Under the pieces are notes generated by a model. It saw only the letters and a list, made by a program, of their open reading frames with translations. It made no database searches and had not been told where the DNA came from. Below are positions 47,768-58,665 of a stretch of DNA of 64,000 nt, piece by piece. Within the stretch, counting starts at the first letter, position 1, and every line of letters starts with the position of its first letter. This DNA comes from Homarus americanus (Eukaryota > Arthropoda > Malacostraca > Decapoda > Nephropidae). The DNA is taken from contig NW_024755055.1 in assembly GCF_018991925.1 (NCBI RefSeq), positions 439,496 to 503,495 on the forward strand, read 5' to 3'. The position numbers were made by a program, and so were the translations under genes.

Positions 47768-48087
47768 GTCCGAACTCTGTCAGGCGAGATGGACGTGTGG
47801 TACAACCTGGAAAAACGCACAGACAAATCAGCAGTGTCGGGTGCCATTAGATTACACATCTCGGTTGAAATCAAGGGCGAGGAGAAGGTTGCGCCTTACC
47901 ACGTACAATACACTTGCCTGCACGAGAACCTCTTCCACTACCTCTGTGAAGTGGATGGCGGTGCTGTCAAGCTTCCACAAGCCAAGGGCGACGATGCCTG
48001 GAAAGTCTATTTTGACGACCACGCGCAGGATATCGTCGATGAGTTTGCCATGAGATACGGCATCGAGAGCATATACCAGGCCATGAC
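47768..48087 (+). CDS. unc-13: unc-13 exon: end of C2B and start of MUN
   Basis: The largest exon in the window (320 nt), encoding about 106 residues. It begins [19 protein letters not shown], the last C2B strands, then crosses the C2B-MUN junction ([18 protein letters not shown]) and ends [11 protein letters not shown] inside MUN. Acceptor CATTGTAG and donor ATGAC|GTGAGT; it ends in phase 2. It follows the 7.8-kb intron that contains the third satellite. Confidence 0.98.
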
Positions 48088-48848
48088 GTGAGTATCTGTG
48101 GGCTGAGGTTTACAGGTCAGAGAGATACCTTAGATTTATAATACATTACACTGTATATGAATTTTTAACGCGAGTAAGTGAAACGTGGCTGGCTGCGACC
48201 GTAGACTTTTTCATGCTCTAAATCCCGTGTCTAGGGACTGATAGATCTCTGAAAGTATTCTTACTGTCCCTCTACTAGAAATCATTTTGTGTGATATTAA
48301 TTTATTTATACTATATCTATATTAGCTGAGACATAATTTATAAAAGTCCTAAGCTCCATCACCAGTTATATGATAAATAAATGTCACAGGAAGTTATGAT
48401 GTTCCACACAATTGTCAGTATCACTTATGAAGATTATAGTGAAGTGTTGGTGAAGTTATGTTTTATATAATTTGTGTCCTTTACCTGTCCAGTTATACCT
48501 TATTATAACCATCCCTCACATATAAACAAGCTGATTAAACATATCTTGAAAACATTAAAGTGATAGATACCTGTAAATGAAGAGGCGTGTCTGTGTACAG
48601 GTAATTGTCACTCTCGTGGAACATAATTTAGATGATAATTAACAGTATTTAAACACTTTCCTTTGTGCTTCCATTTTTCCCCACTTTAATGCCCAAAATA
48701 TCTTCACATTCTTCCACGGTTCTTTATTTGTCTCATTTATCATTTACTCTTCCACAATATCACTTTCATTTACCGTTCATGATGTCCTTTGCTATGTCAC
48801 GATTCTCTCTCCTCCATCCACAATGTTTACCTCCTTGTCCCCACACAG
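48088..48848. other. Intron; no gene seen
   Basis: AT-rich unique sequence; a C/T-rich run precedes the acceptor CCCCACACAG. Confidence 0.7.
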
Positions 48849-48999
48849 TCACTTCCACTGCCTGTCGACCAAGTACTTGTGTCCAGGAGTGCCGGCGGTC
48901 ATGTCCACGCTGCTAGCCAACATTAATGCCTTCTACGCCCACACTACGGCCTCTTCCGCTGTTTCTGCCTCTGATAGATTTGCAGCCTCTAACTTTGGG
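48849..48999 (+). CDS. unc-13: unc-13 exon: MUN domain
   Basis: Encodes [20 protein letters not shown] through [12 protein letters not shown] (about 51 residues, 151 nt). The [19 protein letters not shown] and AASNFG motifs are invariant landmarks of the MUN domain. Phase 2 in, phase 0 out (GGG|GTGAGT). Confidence 0.97.
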
Positions 49000-50200
<1,201 letters not shown>

Positions 50201-50364
50201 TGAAATATGTAATCCAATTGAGTGAAAGAATGATTTTAGTAACCAGATCAACTTTTCTTCCTTCCTTCCTTCCTCTCTCCTTCTCTCCCTCTCTCCCTCC
50301 CTAAGTCCCTCAAATGATGTGTATCAGGATTCTGTGTGACTCTAGTTGTCTTGGGCTTCCACAG

Positions 50365-50490
50365 GTACAAGAGCTGTCATCACCACCACGAGCCAGTGTT
50401 GTCGTGAAAGACTGTGCTATCGCCTGCCTCAAGTCTACCTACCAGTTCCTCTTTGAGAACTGCTACGAGCTTTACAATAGAGAGTTTCAG
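50365..50490 (+). CDS. unc-13: unc-13 exon: MUN domain
   Basis: 126 nt, 42 codons, phase 0 at both ends. Encodes [20 protein letters not shown] through YELYNREFQ. Acceptor GGCTTCCACAG. The donor TTTCAG|GTAGTG is weak at +4/+5 (TG instead of AG), and stronger donor-like sites follow in tandem within 40-200 bp. Confidence 0.97.
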
Positions 50491-50525
50491 GTAGTGTAGA
50501 TCATTGTCTTTGTTGTGGCTGTGCA

Positions 50526-50715
50526 GAGAACATGAGGTATTCCAGGTGACAGTATGAGGTACTCCAGGTAACAGTATGAGGTACTCCAGGTAAGAACATG
50601 AGGTACTCCAGGTAAGAACATGAGGTACTCCAGGTAAGAACACGAGGCACTGCAGGTAAGAACATGAGGTACTCCGGGTAAGAACATGAGGCACTGCATG
50701 TGTAAGAACAAGAAT
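50526..50715. repeat. 22-bp minisatellite of perfect splice donors
   Basis: Eight copies of ACATGAGGTACTCCAGGTAA plus GA. Four have CAG|GTAAGA (GT at 50590, 50612, 50634 and 50656), others CCAGGTGAC, CCAGGTAAC or CGGGTAAGA. It starts about 35 bp after a weak exon donor. Use of any of them would extend the exon into an in-frame TAG three codons past 50490. Confidence 0.92.
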
Positions 50716-51340
50716 AATGACAAAGCTGTTTCAGGTATAATTTACTAGTTCATTATAATTACTTCAAAATTTATACTCAATGTAGTATCATCATTTTAAA
50801 GGAATTTCTATAATTTGTTGATGACAAGTAAATGTTTTTGTTATTGCAGATATTCATAGTAGTGATATAAATGTCAGGACACATGAAGGTAATAGTTGTG
50901 AATTTGGCTCAGAAAAACAAAAACTCATTGCATCAAGTATTAGTTAGAAACCAATTTTACAACATGTTACTATACCATTTACTAATAAGATAAAAGTTCT
51001 ATCTACCAATATATGTTCCAGTAATGAGATGATAAGCTTTTCCCAGATATATTTATTCCATTAGCTTCTTGATGTTTATTATTCCTTTTGTCTTTATCTG
51101 AGAAATATCATAAAAGGTGAATTTATTAGGTGTGGTAGTGGCAGCTGTAAGGGTTAAACACGAGATGGTGATGAGATAGCATGGTAATGATGTAACCTAA
51201 GTCAATATAATGAATATAAAATAGACTATAGGAGGGAACTTGCATAGAGAAGTAGTTCCTCTACACACACACACACACACACACTCTGCATTACCCATTG
51301 ACTTCCCAAGACACAAACTGATGCTTCTGTGTTGTCTTAG
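50716..51340. other. Intron; no gene seen
   Basis: AT-rich unique sequence with a short (CA)n at about 51264-51285. Confidence 0.7.
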
Positions 51341-51505
51341 GTGGACCCATCTGAGAAGAAGGAGGGGGGAGAGCAGGGGCCTCGGCTGGAGAGCGTAGAC
51401 TTCTGGCACAAGCTGATTGCCCTCATCGTCTCAGTCATCGAGGAGGACAAGAACAGCTATGCCCCCGTCCTCAACCAGTTCCCCCAGGAGTTCAACATTG
51501 GACAG
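51341..51505 (+). CDS. unc-13: unc-13 exon: MUN domain, variable loop and helix
   Basis: 165 nt, 55 codons, phase 0 at both ends. Encodes [20 protein letters not shown], a charged, likely flexible segment, then [20 protein letters not shown] and [11 protein letters not shown]. Acceptor GTTGTCTTAG, donor GGACAG|GTGTGT. The last nine coding bases and the donor are tandemly duplicated immediately downstream. Confidence 0.96.
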
Positions 51506-51560
51506 GTGTGTAATGAGTGATATACCGCATTGGACAGGTGTGTAATGAGTGCTATACCGA
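51497..51560. repeat. 32-bp tandem duplication spanning an exon-intron border
   Basis: Two copies of a 32-bp unit starting ATTGGACAGGTGTGTAATGA, at 51497 and 51529. The first copy contains the end of the exon and its donor; the second recreates the same donor (GT at 51538). Using it would add 32 nt with an in-frame TGA. Confidence 0.93.
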
Positions 51561-52217
51561 GTGTGTGTGAGAGGGTACATAGAGCTATCAGGTGTGCGTG
51601 TGTGCTTGCTTGCTCTCTCTTGATGTGTTAGGTACTGTAATTATGAATATTTATCGCCATCACCACTGGGACGCCACTTTTAATATTTTACGTGGCTAAT
51701 GTCTTTATTCAGCTCAGAGAGGACCCCGTGCACAAGGGGTTAAAAAGTTGAACGATGAAAAATTTAAAGGAAATACTCGATGTATGATTAGGTGAATGTT
51801 GTGTAGGGTACTTGTATCTACTTCTCTGACCACTACATCAAGTTTGAAACACAAGTGCTCTAGTTACACAGAATAGGGATTATTGAATAGATGAGTTATG
51901 ACTTATTAAGTGTCCATTTGTGAGTGTTTTAGATGTATTCAATACAGTATATCAGGTATTGAACAATTGAACAGATAACATATTAATCATCTACAAGGTT
52001 AATTACAAATATCTCTAACAAGGGAATAATTATTTCAAGATAACGACTGTACCGTAATAACATATGATGACCTGACATTAACTAGTACTCACTAATCACC
52101 AAATACAGGAGGAAGAACTACACACAACCTATTAACTCACTAGACAATGTTATATTATCCTGTGTTAAGTTTGTCTTGTATGTTTGTCAGTTGTGTATGT
52201 GAAGTATTTTATTTCAG
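51561..52217. other. Intron; no gene seen
   Basis: AT-rich unique sequence. Confidence 0.7.
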
Positions 52218-52331
52218 CTTTCTGCGTCGACGATGTGGAGCATGTTTGCCGTGGACATCAAATATGCCCTCGAGGAACATGAGCAACATCGTCTGTGTAA
52301 GAGCAGCGAGTACATGAACCTCCACTTCAAG
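52218..52331 (+). CDS. unc-13: unc-13 exon: MUN domain
   Basis: 114 nt, 38 codons, phase 0 at both ends. Encodes [20 protein letters not shown] through [10 protein letters not shown]. Acceptor TATTTCAG, donor TTCAAG|GTAACG. Confidence 0.97.
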
Positions 52332-52384
52332 GTAACGTCTCAACACTTTATATAACCCATCCTTTTTACCCAGATTAGTGTTAT

Positions 52385-53097
52385 CAACTTTTACTTTACT
52401 TTTATCCTCTTCACCACTGATCGGCTCGTTAGCCGCTTGGGCGTTTGGTGACGTCTCTGGTTATTGTACTTTTCCTTTTCTTTTATCATCTTCACCAAAT
52501 GATCGGCTCGTTAGCCGCTTGGGCGATCGGTCACGACTCTGTTATGCGCTGTTGGCAAATACTGGGCATGCACCGGCTCCTGAATGTACCTGAACCTGCT
52601 CCAGTGTTGGTCAAGTCTTGTCTTGAAAGAGTTCACACTCAGTGCCGTTCACAACTCTCACTCCGAAAAAGTTTGCCCTCACAGTTTTCTGGACTTGCAG
52701 CTTCTTCAATCTTGAGCTGTGACCCCTTGTGGGGCGAGCGTCCGCCAGCTCCGAGTAAGGACACTCGTCCGAGTAGTGCCCCCTGATATGCTTGTACACC
52801 TCAATTAGGTCACCCCTTGCCTGTCTGTAGTATAAGCTAGGCAAGTTCAGGTGCTCCAATCTCTCAGGGTAGCTGAAGTGCCGAAGTGCAGGCACCAGTC
52901 TGGTGGCCCTCCTTTGAACATTTTCAACCGACCGACAGTCCCTAGCATATCTCGGGGACCAGACGGGGTGACAGTACTCCAGATGGGGAAGCACTTCAAT
53001 CTTGAAGATCGTTACGAGGGACGAGCCGTCTAGATATCTGAGCGACCTTCTTATAAGACCCAATAATTTATTTGCCTGATTTGCCAGATTAATTATA
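52385..53097 (-). mobile_element. 5'-truncated LINE (non-LTR retrotransposon) 3' end
   Basis: The minus strand encodes the conserved tail of a non-LTR reverse-transcriptase ORF: NLANQANKLLGLIRRSLRYL, then LPHLEYCHPVWSPRYARD, VQRRATRLVPALRHFSYPER, LNLPSLYYRQARGDLIEVYK and RGHSSRLKKL, ending at a stop near 52611. These motifs are typical of arthropod CR1/L2/jockey-type elements. All of the endonuclease and the catalytic RT core are missing. The short 3' UTR contains two copies of TGATCGGCTCGTTAGCCGCT (plus strand 52418 and 52500) before an A-rich GATAAAAGTAAAGTAAAAG end. It lies antisense in an unc-13 intron. The apparent start codon further out is contributed by the adjoining inverted-repeat element. 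Confidence 0.9.
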
Positions 53098-53210
53098 CAG
53101 TCAACCTTCTCAATGATGGACTTCTCATTACTGGATATTCTCATTAACAGAATCCTCCCAATATAGGACAACGCTTGCAAGAATTAGTCCAGTATTGGGA
53201 GGGTTTACTG
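53098..53210. mobile_element. Short inverted-repeat element, family B, at the LINE break
   Basis: A 113-bp element bounded by CAGTCAACCTTCTCAAT on the left and the complement of CAGTAAACCCTCCCAATA on the right, with TA on both outer sides. It carries the GGACTAATTCTTGCAAG core of the 45442 element. It sits exactly where the recognisable LINE coding sequence stops, and supplies the first 26 or so codons of the merged minus-strand frame. Confidence 0.75.
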
Positions 53211-53618
53211 TATTATTTTTTGTTCTTGTCGATTAATAAGTGATTGTGTTATTATATGAAAGTCTCTCAGATGTATATGGTATTACAGTAAGTAGATGGA
53301 TATAACCTACCTTAAAAGAGTCTCTGATAATGGGGTATGATCCTTTAAATGAATCCCAAATAAGATCCAGGATTTTTAAGGAAGGGTTAGTTTTACATAC
53401 TTTTACTTTTACCAAACTTCCAATAATCACAAAGCTTAAGAAATTTATTGAGAAAAGTTTATGTACGTATTTTTTTATTCACAGGACAATGGAACTTAGT
53501 AGATTACAGTCCCATTCCTGTATTATTGTGGGAGATTTTATAAAGGTTGTAAAGTATTGGTTTATAAGATACAGTTTCACGAGTAGTGTTGAACCCCTTA
53601 TCTTCTTCTCTCCCGTAG
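53211..53618. other. Intron; no gene seen
   Basis: AT-rich unique sequence; TCTTCTTCTCTCCCGTAG provides the next acceptor. Confidence 0.7.
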
Positions 53619-53689
53619 GTGAAGTGGTTGTACAATAACTACGTGAAGGACGTGCCTCCCTACAAAGACCAAGTGCCTGAATACCCAGC
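53619..53689 (+). CDS. unc-13: unc-13 exon: MUN domain (71-nt small exon)
   Basis: Encodes VKWLYNNYVKDVPPYKDQVP plus EYPA. Phase 0 in, phase 2 out (CCAGC|GTGAGT). Its small size and frame-disrupting length mean that skipping it would truncate the protein. Confidence 0.96.
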
Positions 53690-53954
53690 GTGAGTATCTG
53701 TCTCTTTGATCCAGGCAGAAATCCACTTGAAATCAAAACCTAAATGAATTTGTTTTTCATAAGTGCATCAGGATAAAAATATCTTTATGGCAGACACTCC
53801 TGTATTATAAATATCCTTCAGAGTGGAGTACTGTGGTTGTCAACCCTTAGACATGAGAATGGCGGCACTTTGATTGGTTGACTCTAGGTTTAAAGTGGAA
53901 TTATGAGATGTGTAATAAAAAAAAAAATCTTGGATTTCCTTTGGGCATTGATTA

Positions 53955-54256
53955 CAGCTGCTCCCTGACTTACGACTGGGTTAGGGACCCAAATCCAGGT
54001 CATAAGTCGAAATGGTCGTAAGTCGAAAATGCTTAAATAATACATAGAAAATCTAAAATGGGTCTCTTTTTCTTCTCAGCACCACAAAACTCTCACTTTT
54101 AAGCTTGCCAGCCATTTTAAAGTGAATTACAAACAAAAATTTTGTCCGTACACAGCGCAATCACTGACGTTGGGACTCGAAAATACGTAATTTGACAAAA
54201 TTTTGGTACGACTGATGCGGTCGTATGTCTGGGTGGTCGTAAGTCGGGGAGGAGCT
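53955..54256. mobile_element. Inverted-repeat element, family C (MITE-like)
   Basis: About 302 bp with left end CAGCTGCTCCCTGACTTACG and right end the complement of AGCTCCTCCCCGACTTACGA. Internal GGTCGTAAGTCG motifs are repeated in both orientations. No coding capacity. The flank is TTA on the left and TATA on the right, compatible with a TA target. Confidence 0.65.
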
Positions 54257-54264
54257 TATATTTA

Positions 54265-54448
54265 CAGTGAGACCTCTTTTTAACGGACTACACATGGAGT
54301 CCGTTATCTCGAGGGTCTATTAGATGGAAAACCTCCATCTAACGAGCTATATAGAAATGAAATCCAGTATATCGAGGGTCTATTAAATGTGAAACCTCCA
54401 TCTTACAAAATATATAGAAATAAAATCTGTTATATGGAGTTTTCACTG
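54265..54448. mobile_element. Short inverted-repeat element, family A, second copy
   Basis: About 184 bp bounded by CAGTGAGACCTC and the complement of CAGTGAAAACTCC. Internally it holds two partial copies of an ATCGAGGGTCTATTA(G/A)ATG unit, and AAACCTCCATCTAACGAGCT resembles the 45256 element. It is adjacent to the family C element, only 8 bp away. Confidence 0.65.
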
Positions 54449-54499
54449 AATTAGTTTCCCTGAATAATAGACCAATACTTATGTCATCATTCCTTACAG

Positions 54500-54596
54500 G
54501 TGGTTCGAGCCGTTTGTGATGCAGTGGCTGAACGAGAACGACGACGTGTCGCTCGAGTACCTCAACGGTGCCTTCCAGAGAGACAAGAAGGACGAG
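54500..54596 (+). CDS. unc-13: unc-13 exon: MUN domain
   Basis: 97 nt. Completes Ala, then encodes [20 protein letters not shown] through RDKKDE. Phase 2 in, phase 0 out. Acceptor TCCTTACAG, donor GACGAG|GTAAGC. Confidence 0.97.
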
Positions 54597-55005
54597 GTAA
54601 GCCACTGGTGACGACACAATTTATCTGGTCAACGGGTTTTGTTCTAATGTGTTACGTCAGGATTTCTGTTTTTATTGAATATGTAATTTCTTTGTTATTT
54701 TTAAAAGGTAATATGTGTATTCCTGTTAAAATACATATGTGAGATTTTCTATTTATAATGAGTATTTATTTATTTATGTTGTTCGGTGATCCCAAAATAG
54801 AGATGAGATTCTGATTTGTTTTCATTTTCCAACCTGCTGCTAAACTAGATAAAGTACAAAATTTATAATATATTTCTTAACTGTAAATGAAGAATTAAAA
54901 ATAGATTCTTCATGTACATGTAATCCTTGGAAAGTATAGTACCAGTGTTTGATGCTTTTAAGTATGACGTGAAATAAACTCAAATTACCTTCTTTCTTCC
55001 ATCAG
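54597..55005. other. Intron; no gene seen
   Basis: AT-rich unique sequence ending in TTCTTTCTTCCATCAG. Confidence 0.7.
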
Positions 55006-55227
55006 TTCCCAGTCAGCTCTGAGAGTTCGCTCTTCTCCAACTCCGTGGTAGATGTCTTCACTCAGCTGACTCAGTGCTTCGGTGTTGTCTCTAAGCTCGA
55101 GTGTCCAGACCCCGAGATCTGGAAAAGATTCATGAAGAGATTTGCCAAGACAATAGTCAAGGTGCTCTTAGCCTATGCTGATATTAGCAAGAAAGAATTT
55201 CCTAATTATGTCGGTGATGAGAAAAAG
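55006..55227 (+). CDS. unc-13: unc-13 exon: MUN domain
   Basis: 222 nt, 74 codons, phase 0 at both ends. Encodes [20 protein letters not shown], the [19 protein letters not shown] helix and the YADISKKEF segment, ending DEKK. Acceptor TTCCATCAG, donor AAAAAG|GTCAGT. Confidence 0.97.
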
Positions 55228-55983
55228 GTCAGTGTTAGGACGACTTGGTTATATTTTATAGTATCTGTTAATTCTATGTATCAGTCTTTCCATTTGTCTG
55301 TTTATCACTTATCATTTTAACTCAGTATACATACATTATCTTCAATGAGGTGTTACTGCCATTTTTTGTTTGTTTTATACGTTATTCTAATCGTTTGGTG
55401 AGTTTACAACCAACCAGATAATACTGTCATTCTTTTTACTCGTTCCTATATAATACACACTAAAAATTGTATAATCAAGTGAAGATGAGGTCACCCAGCT
55501 TATTTCACCCTATGTTTAACCAGCTGTCATCAAGGAATCATGGTAAACCCACACAAGCATAGAAAAATTGGCCATAAAACATTGCTGATGATGAATCCTA
55601 AACTAACATAACCCTTCCCCACCCCACCCAGGTGAAATAAACTGGAGTGACTTACCTTAGCATGATCTTAATTTTATGCTAATGAATTTTTCAATGTCCT
55701 ATTCAATCAAAATATTAATTAACTTATATTAAGAACGTTGCCAGAGATGATTCTTTTCATTAAAAACTTTATCCTGTACCGAGACGTTTCCCTCTACACG
55801 GAGAGTTTCATCTCATAATTATTTTAAATAATGTTGGAATAGTGCAATTACCTATCTTGTTATGCGCATAAAGACCTTAATTGTTGAAGTGCAGTAATAA
55901 CAAACAAAACCCCCCGTTTCTCACATCATCACATTCATCATAACTTCATCATTCTAGAGATTTTTTTTTCATTCTGTGCCTAG
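55228..55983. other. Intron; no gene seen
   Basis: AT-rich unique sequence; acceptor TGTGCCTAG. Confidence 0.7.
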
Positions 55984-56150
55984 GCCTGTATCCTCATGAA
56001 CAACATCCAACAACTAAGAGTTCAGCTGGAGAAGATGTACGAGAAGATGGGCGGCGGGAACCTAGAGGAAGACGTCGCCACCATCCTCAATGAGCTACAG
56101 GGTACCCTCAACACAGTCCTGGATGAACTTGCTCATAAGTTTGCCAAGAG
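55984..56150 (+). CDS. unc-13: unc-13 exon: MUN domain
   Basis: 167 nt. Encodes [20 protein letters not shown], a glycine-rich turn (MGGGN), then [20 protein letters not shown]. Phase 0 in, phase 2 out (AAGAG|GTAAGT). Mostly helical with coiled-coil-like heptads. Confidence 0.97.
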
Positions 56151-56529
56151 GTAAGTTAGACAGTGTATATCATGTCTGGGTCTATTGTTCCCATGACCTA
56201 AACCAATCGGTGTGATATAGTGTTCTCTCCTAGTCCAGCTGCCTGTACACAGTGACTAAAGTTTTATTGAACATTTTATAACCAAATATATTTTTTAATC
56301 CTGTGTATACTGTTGATGAAGTCTCTGAGTACTGGTCATGGTTCAAGGGATCAGTTTTATGCACACTCGCTCCAATAGGCGACTTTACGGAGGGATCGGA
56401 TGAATTTCAAAATGAAATTAATTTAATAGATCCAGGGTCACTTGTATAGATAAGGAATTTTCAGCTGCAATAAGATCACAGTTCAGCAATCTCCATTACA
56501 ATAAATGCTTTTTCTTATTCCTCATTCAG
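56151..56529. other. Intron; no gene seen
   Basis: AT-rich unique sequence; acceptor TTCCTCATTCAG. Confidence 0.7.
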
Positions 56530-56806
56530 CTTGGAGGGTCGTATTGCTGTAAAGGTGAAAGAAATGGGCGACAAACTGGCAGCGGTGAAGGGCACAGGCC
56601 AGGTGCAGCCATCACAACGCAACGAAGTCGCCATCGAGGCCGACGACGTATTAGTGCCCTTGATGGACTTGCTGGAGGTCTCCCTCACTCTTTATGCCCA
56701 GTCCTGTGAGAAGACAGTGCTGAAGAGACTCCTGAAGGAACTGTGGAAGATTGTCATGACCACGATGGAGAAGACGGTCGTGCTGCCTCCCATGACCGAC
56801 AAGGCG
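56530..56806 (+). CDS. unc-13: unc-13 exon: MUN domain
   Basis: 277 nt. Completes Ser, then encodes [20 protein letters not shown], a Gly/Gln-rich loop ([11 protein letters not shown]), [19 protein letters not shown], and [20 protein letters not shown] through MTDKA. Phase 2 in, phase 0 out (AAGGCG|GTAAGA). The frame happens to stay open for 48 codons into the intron, with no family resemblance. Confidence 0.97.
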
Positions 56807-58187
56807 GTAAGATTTTCTCATTACCGGATCATAACTCACGGTTCTCTTCCCAGGTACCAGTTTGTGTTGACTTTTCCCATATACAGAGAAAAGTTACTGT
56901 GGCAGAAGTATTTATTAACACAGGCTCATTTGTTTATTCAAGAACCTTAAAAGATTATTTTTTAGGATGTACAATAAACAGGAACCTAAAGATACGTAGG
57001 AATAATGTCTGATCATTGTAAAGAACATTTTATTCTTACCAATTTTCGGATTCCTGTAAGTTCCACATACTTAGATACAGTAATTATTTATGGTACTTGA
57101 TTAAAAAAATGTGCCTGTGTTCAGAATTTGTGTCTGCTTCATTTTAAAGGGATTACTGTAACATGAAGAAAATACAGAGGATGTGTTCTTTACCTCCTGT
57201 AATATACTGTACTTGTTTCCTCACCTTTAGTGGATACAGAGAAGTCATTCCTTACAGCCTTTTATGTACTTGTTTTTTCACTCTGAGTTGCTCTCTACAC
57301 CAGAGAAGGCACACAAGTGATCTGGTTACTGGTATTTTTCATTCCTCATTATGAATTGTGTGTCTTACAAGCCAACAAACACAGAGGGTGTGATCTGGAC
57401 ACCCTGTGATGTAAATGTTTCTTTACTTCACCTCCTTTACCTACAAACATCCTGTAAAGATACAAATTATTTCTTTTAGAATATTTATTGATATTTATAC
57501 CAACAATCACATTTTTAACTCAAGAAATTCCTCTGTCAACATTCCAAGTGAGTTAGGTTGTGAAAGAAATAAAATACACAGAGAATGAAAAGAAATTCCT
57601 TCCTGAATGTGTGACAACAATTGTCAGGAAAGTCTCTGCCTCCTGCATTACTGAGATGAGACCAGAGTGCATGTGGTGGAAAGTAATTTCTTAGAAAGTA
57701 TTTTAGGACTAGAGGCAGATGGTCAGGGAAGTTCATCTGTATAAAGAAACATCAAGTAAAAGAATTTAGACAGTAGACATTGAGCACAAGAACTTAGAAT
57801 ATAAATAATTTTTTCACATCAGGAAAATATCAAATTAATGACTGGAGGAATTTTCACTTTATAAATTAACTCGGGTGCATTTAAGAGAAAGACACATATA
57901 AAATCTATAGGCAAATCATTCAAGGTTCTGTGTGCCACTGAGATATTAAGTGTTATAGAAATGCTGATAATTCCTGAAATCCTGAAATCTGCCTAATTTA
58001 AAAAAAATGGAAATATTTTGTAGATACTCATAACTTGTACCTTACTTAGGATGTGTTTATACAGGATAGCTCAGTGTTTGGTATGAGGAAGGTATCAGTG
58101 AGCTACCAGTATAATGTTTTTGTGTTCCTTATTTCATAGTCTACTAGATACCTTCACCTGATACCTTCACCTGATATTAACATACCC
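56807..58187. other. Intron; no gene seen
   Basis: AT-rich unique sequence. Confidence 0.7.
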
Positions 58188-58420
58188 ACACCTGCTAATA
58201 CCCAGATACCACCACACACCTGCCAACACAGCATTACCACCACACACACCTGCCAACACAGCATTATCACCACACACCTGCCAACACAGCATTACCACAC
58301 ACACTTGCCAACACAGCATTACCACCACACACCTGCCAACACAGCATTATCACCACACACACCTGCCAACATACATCACCACCATCACTTACCTGCCAAC
58401 ACACACACACACACCTGACA
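58188..58420. repeat. 28-bp minisatellite
   Basis: About seven copies of CACCTGCCAACACAGCATTA plus CCACCACA. It ends about 110 bp before the next unc-13 exon. Confidence 0.9.
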
Positions 58421-58533
58421 ACATTATCAATATCCCCACCTTATCATATGACCTATGGCCCACCTGATATAAAACCCCATAATAACCCGGCCTTTCCCCC
58501 CCCCTCCCCACACGCTGCATACCGTACCACCAG

Positions 58534-58665
58534 ATGATGCTCAAGAACCTGACGGACAATGCCAAGAATCTGGCCGCCAACGCTAAGATTGAGGATATGT
58601 CTCGTCTCTTCAAGAACCAATTGGCCGGCGGCAAAGACGTCAAGAATGCCGTCTCGAATATAATG
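58534..58665 (+). CDS. unc-13: unc-13 exon: MUN domain, late part
   Basis: 132 nt, 44 codons, phase 0 at both ends. Encodes MMLKNLTDNAKNLAANAKIE, then DMSRLFKNQLAGGKDVKNA and VSNIM. Acceptor CGTACCACCAG. The donor ATAATG|GTCTGA is non-consensus at +3 to +6, and unspliced reading adds Val then stops at TGA. It is the weakest donor among the exons, so retention or alternative ending here is plausible. Confidence 0.95.

Noticed and set aside
56807..56950. Read-through of the MUN exon for 48 codons into the intron
   Set aside because: The donor AAGGCG|GTAAGA is strong, the added peptide has no similarity to Munc13, and the conserved sequence resumes exactly at 58534.
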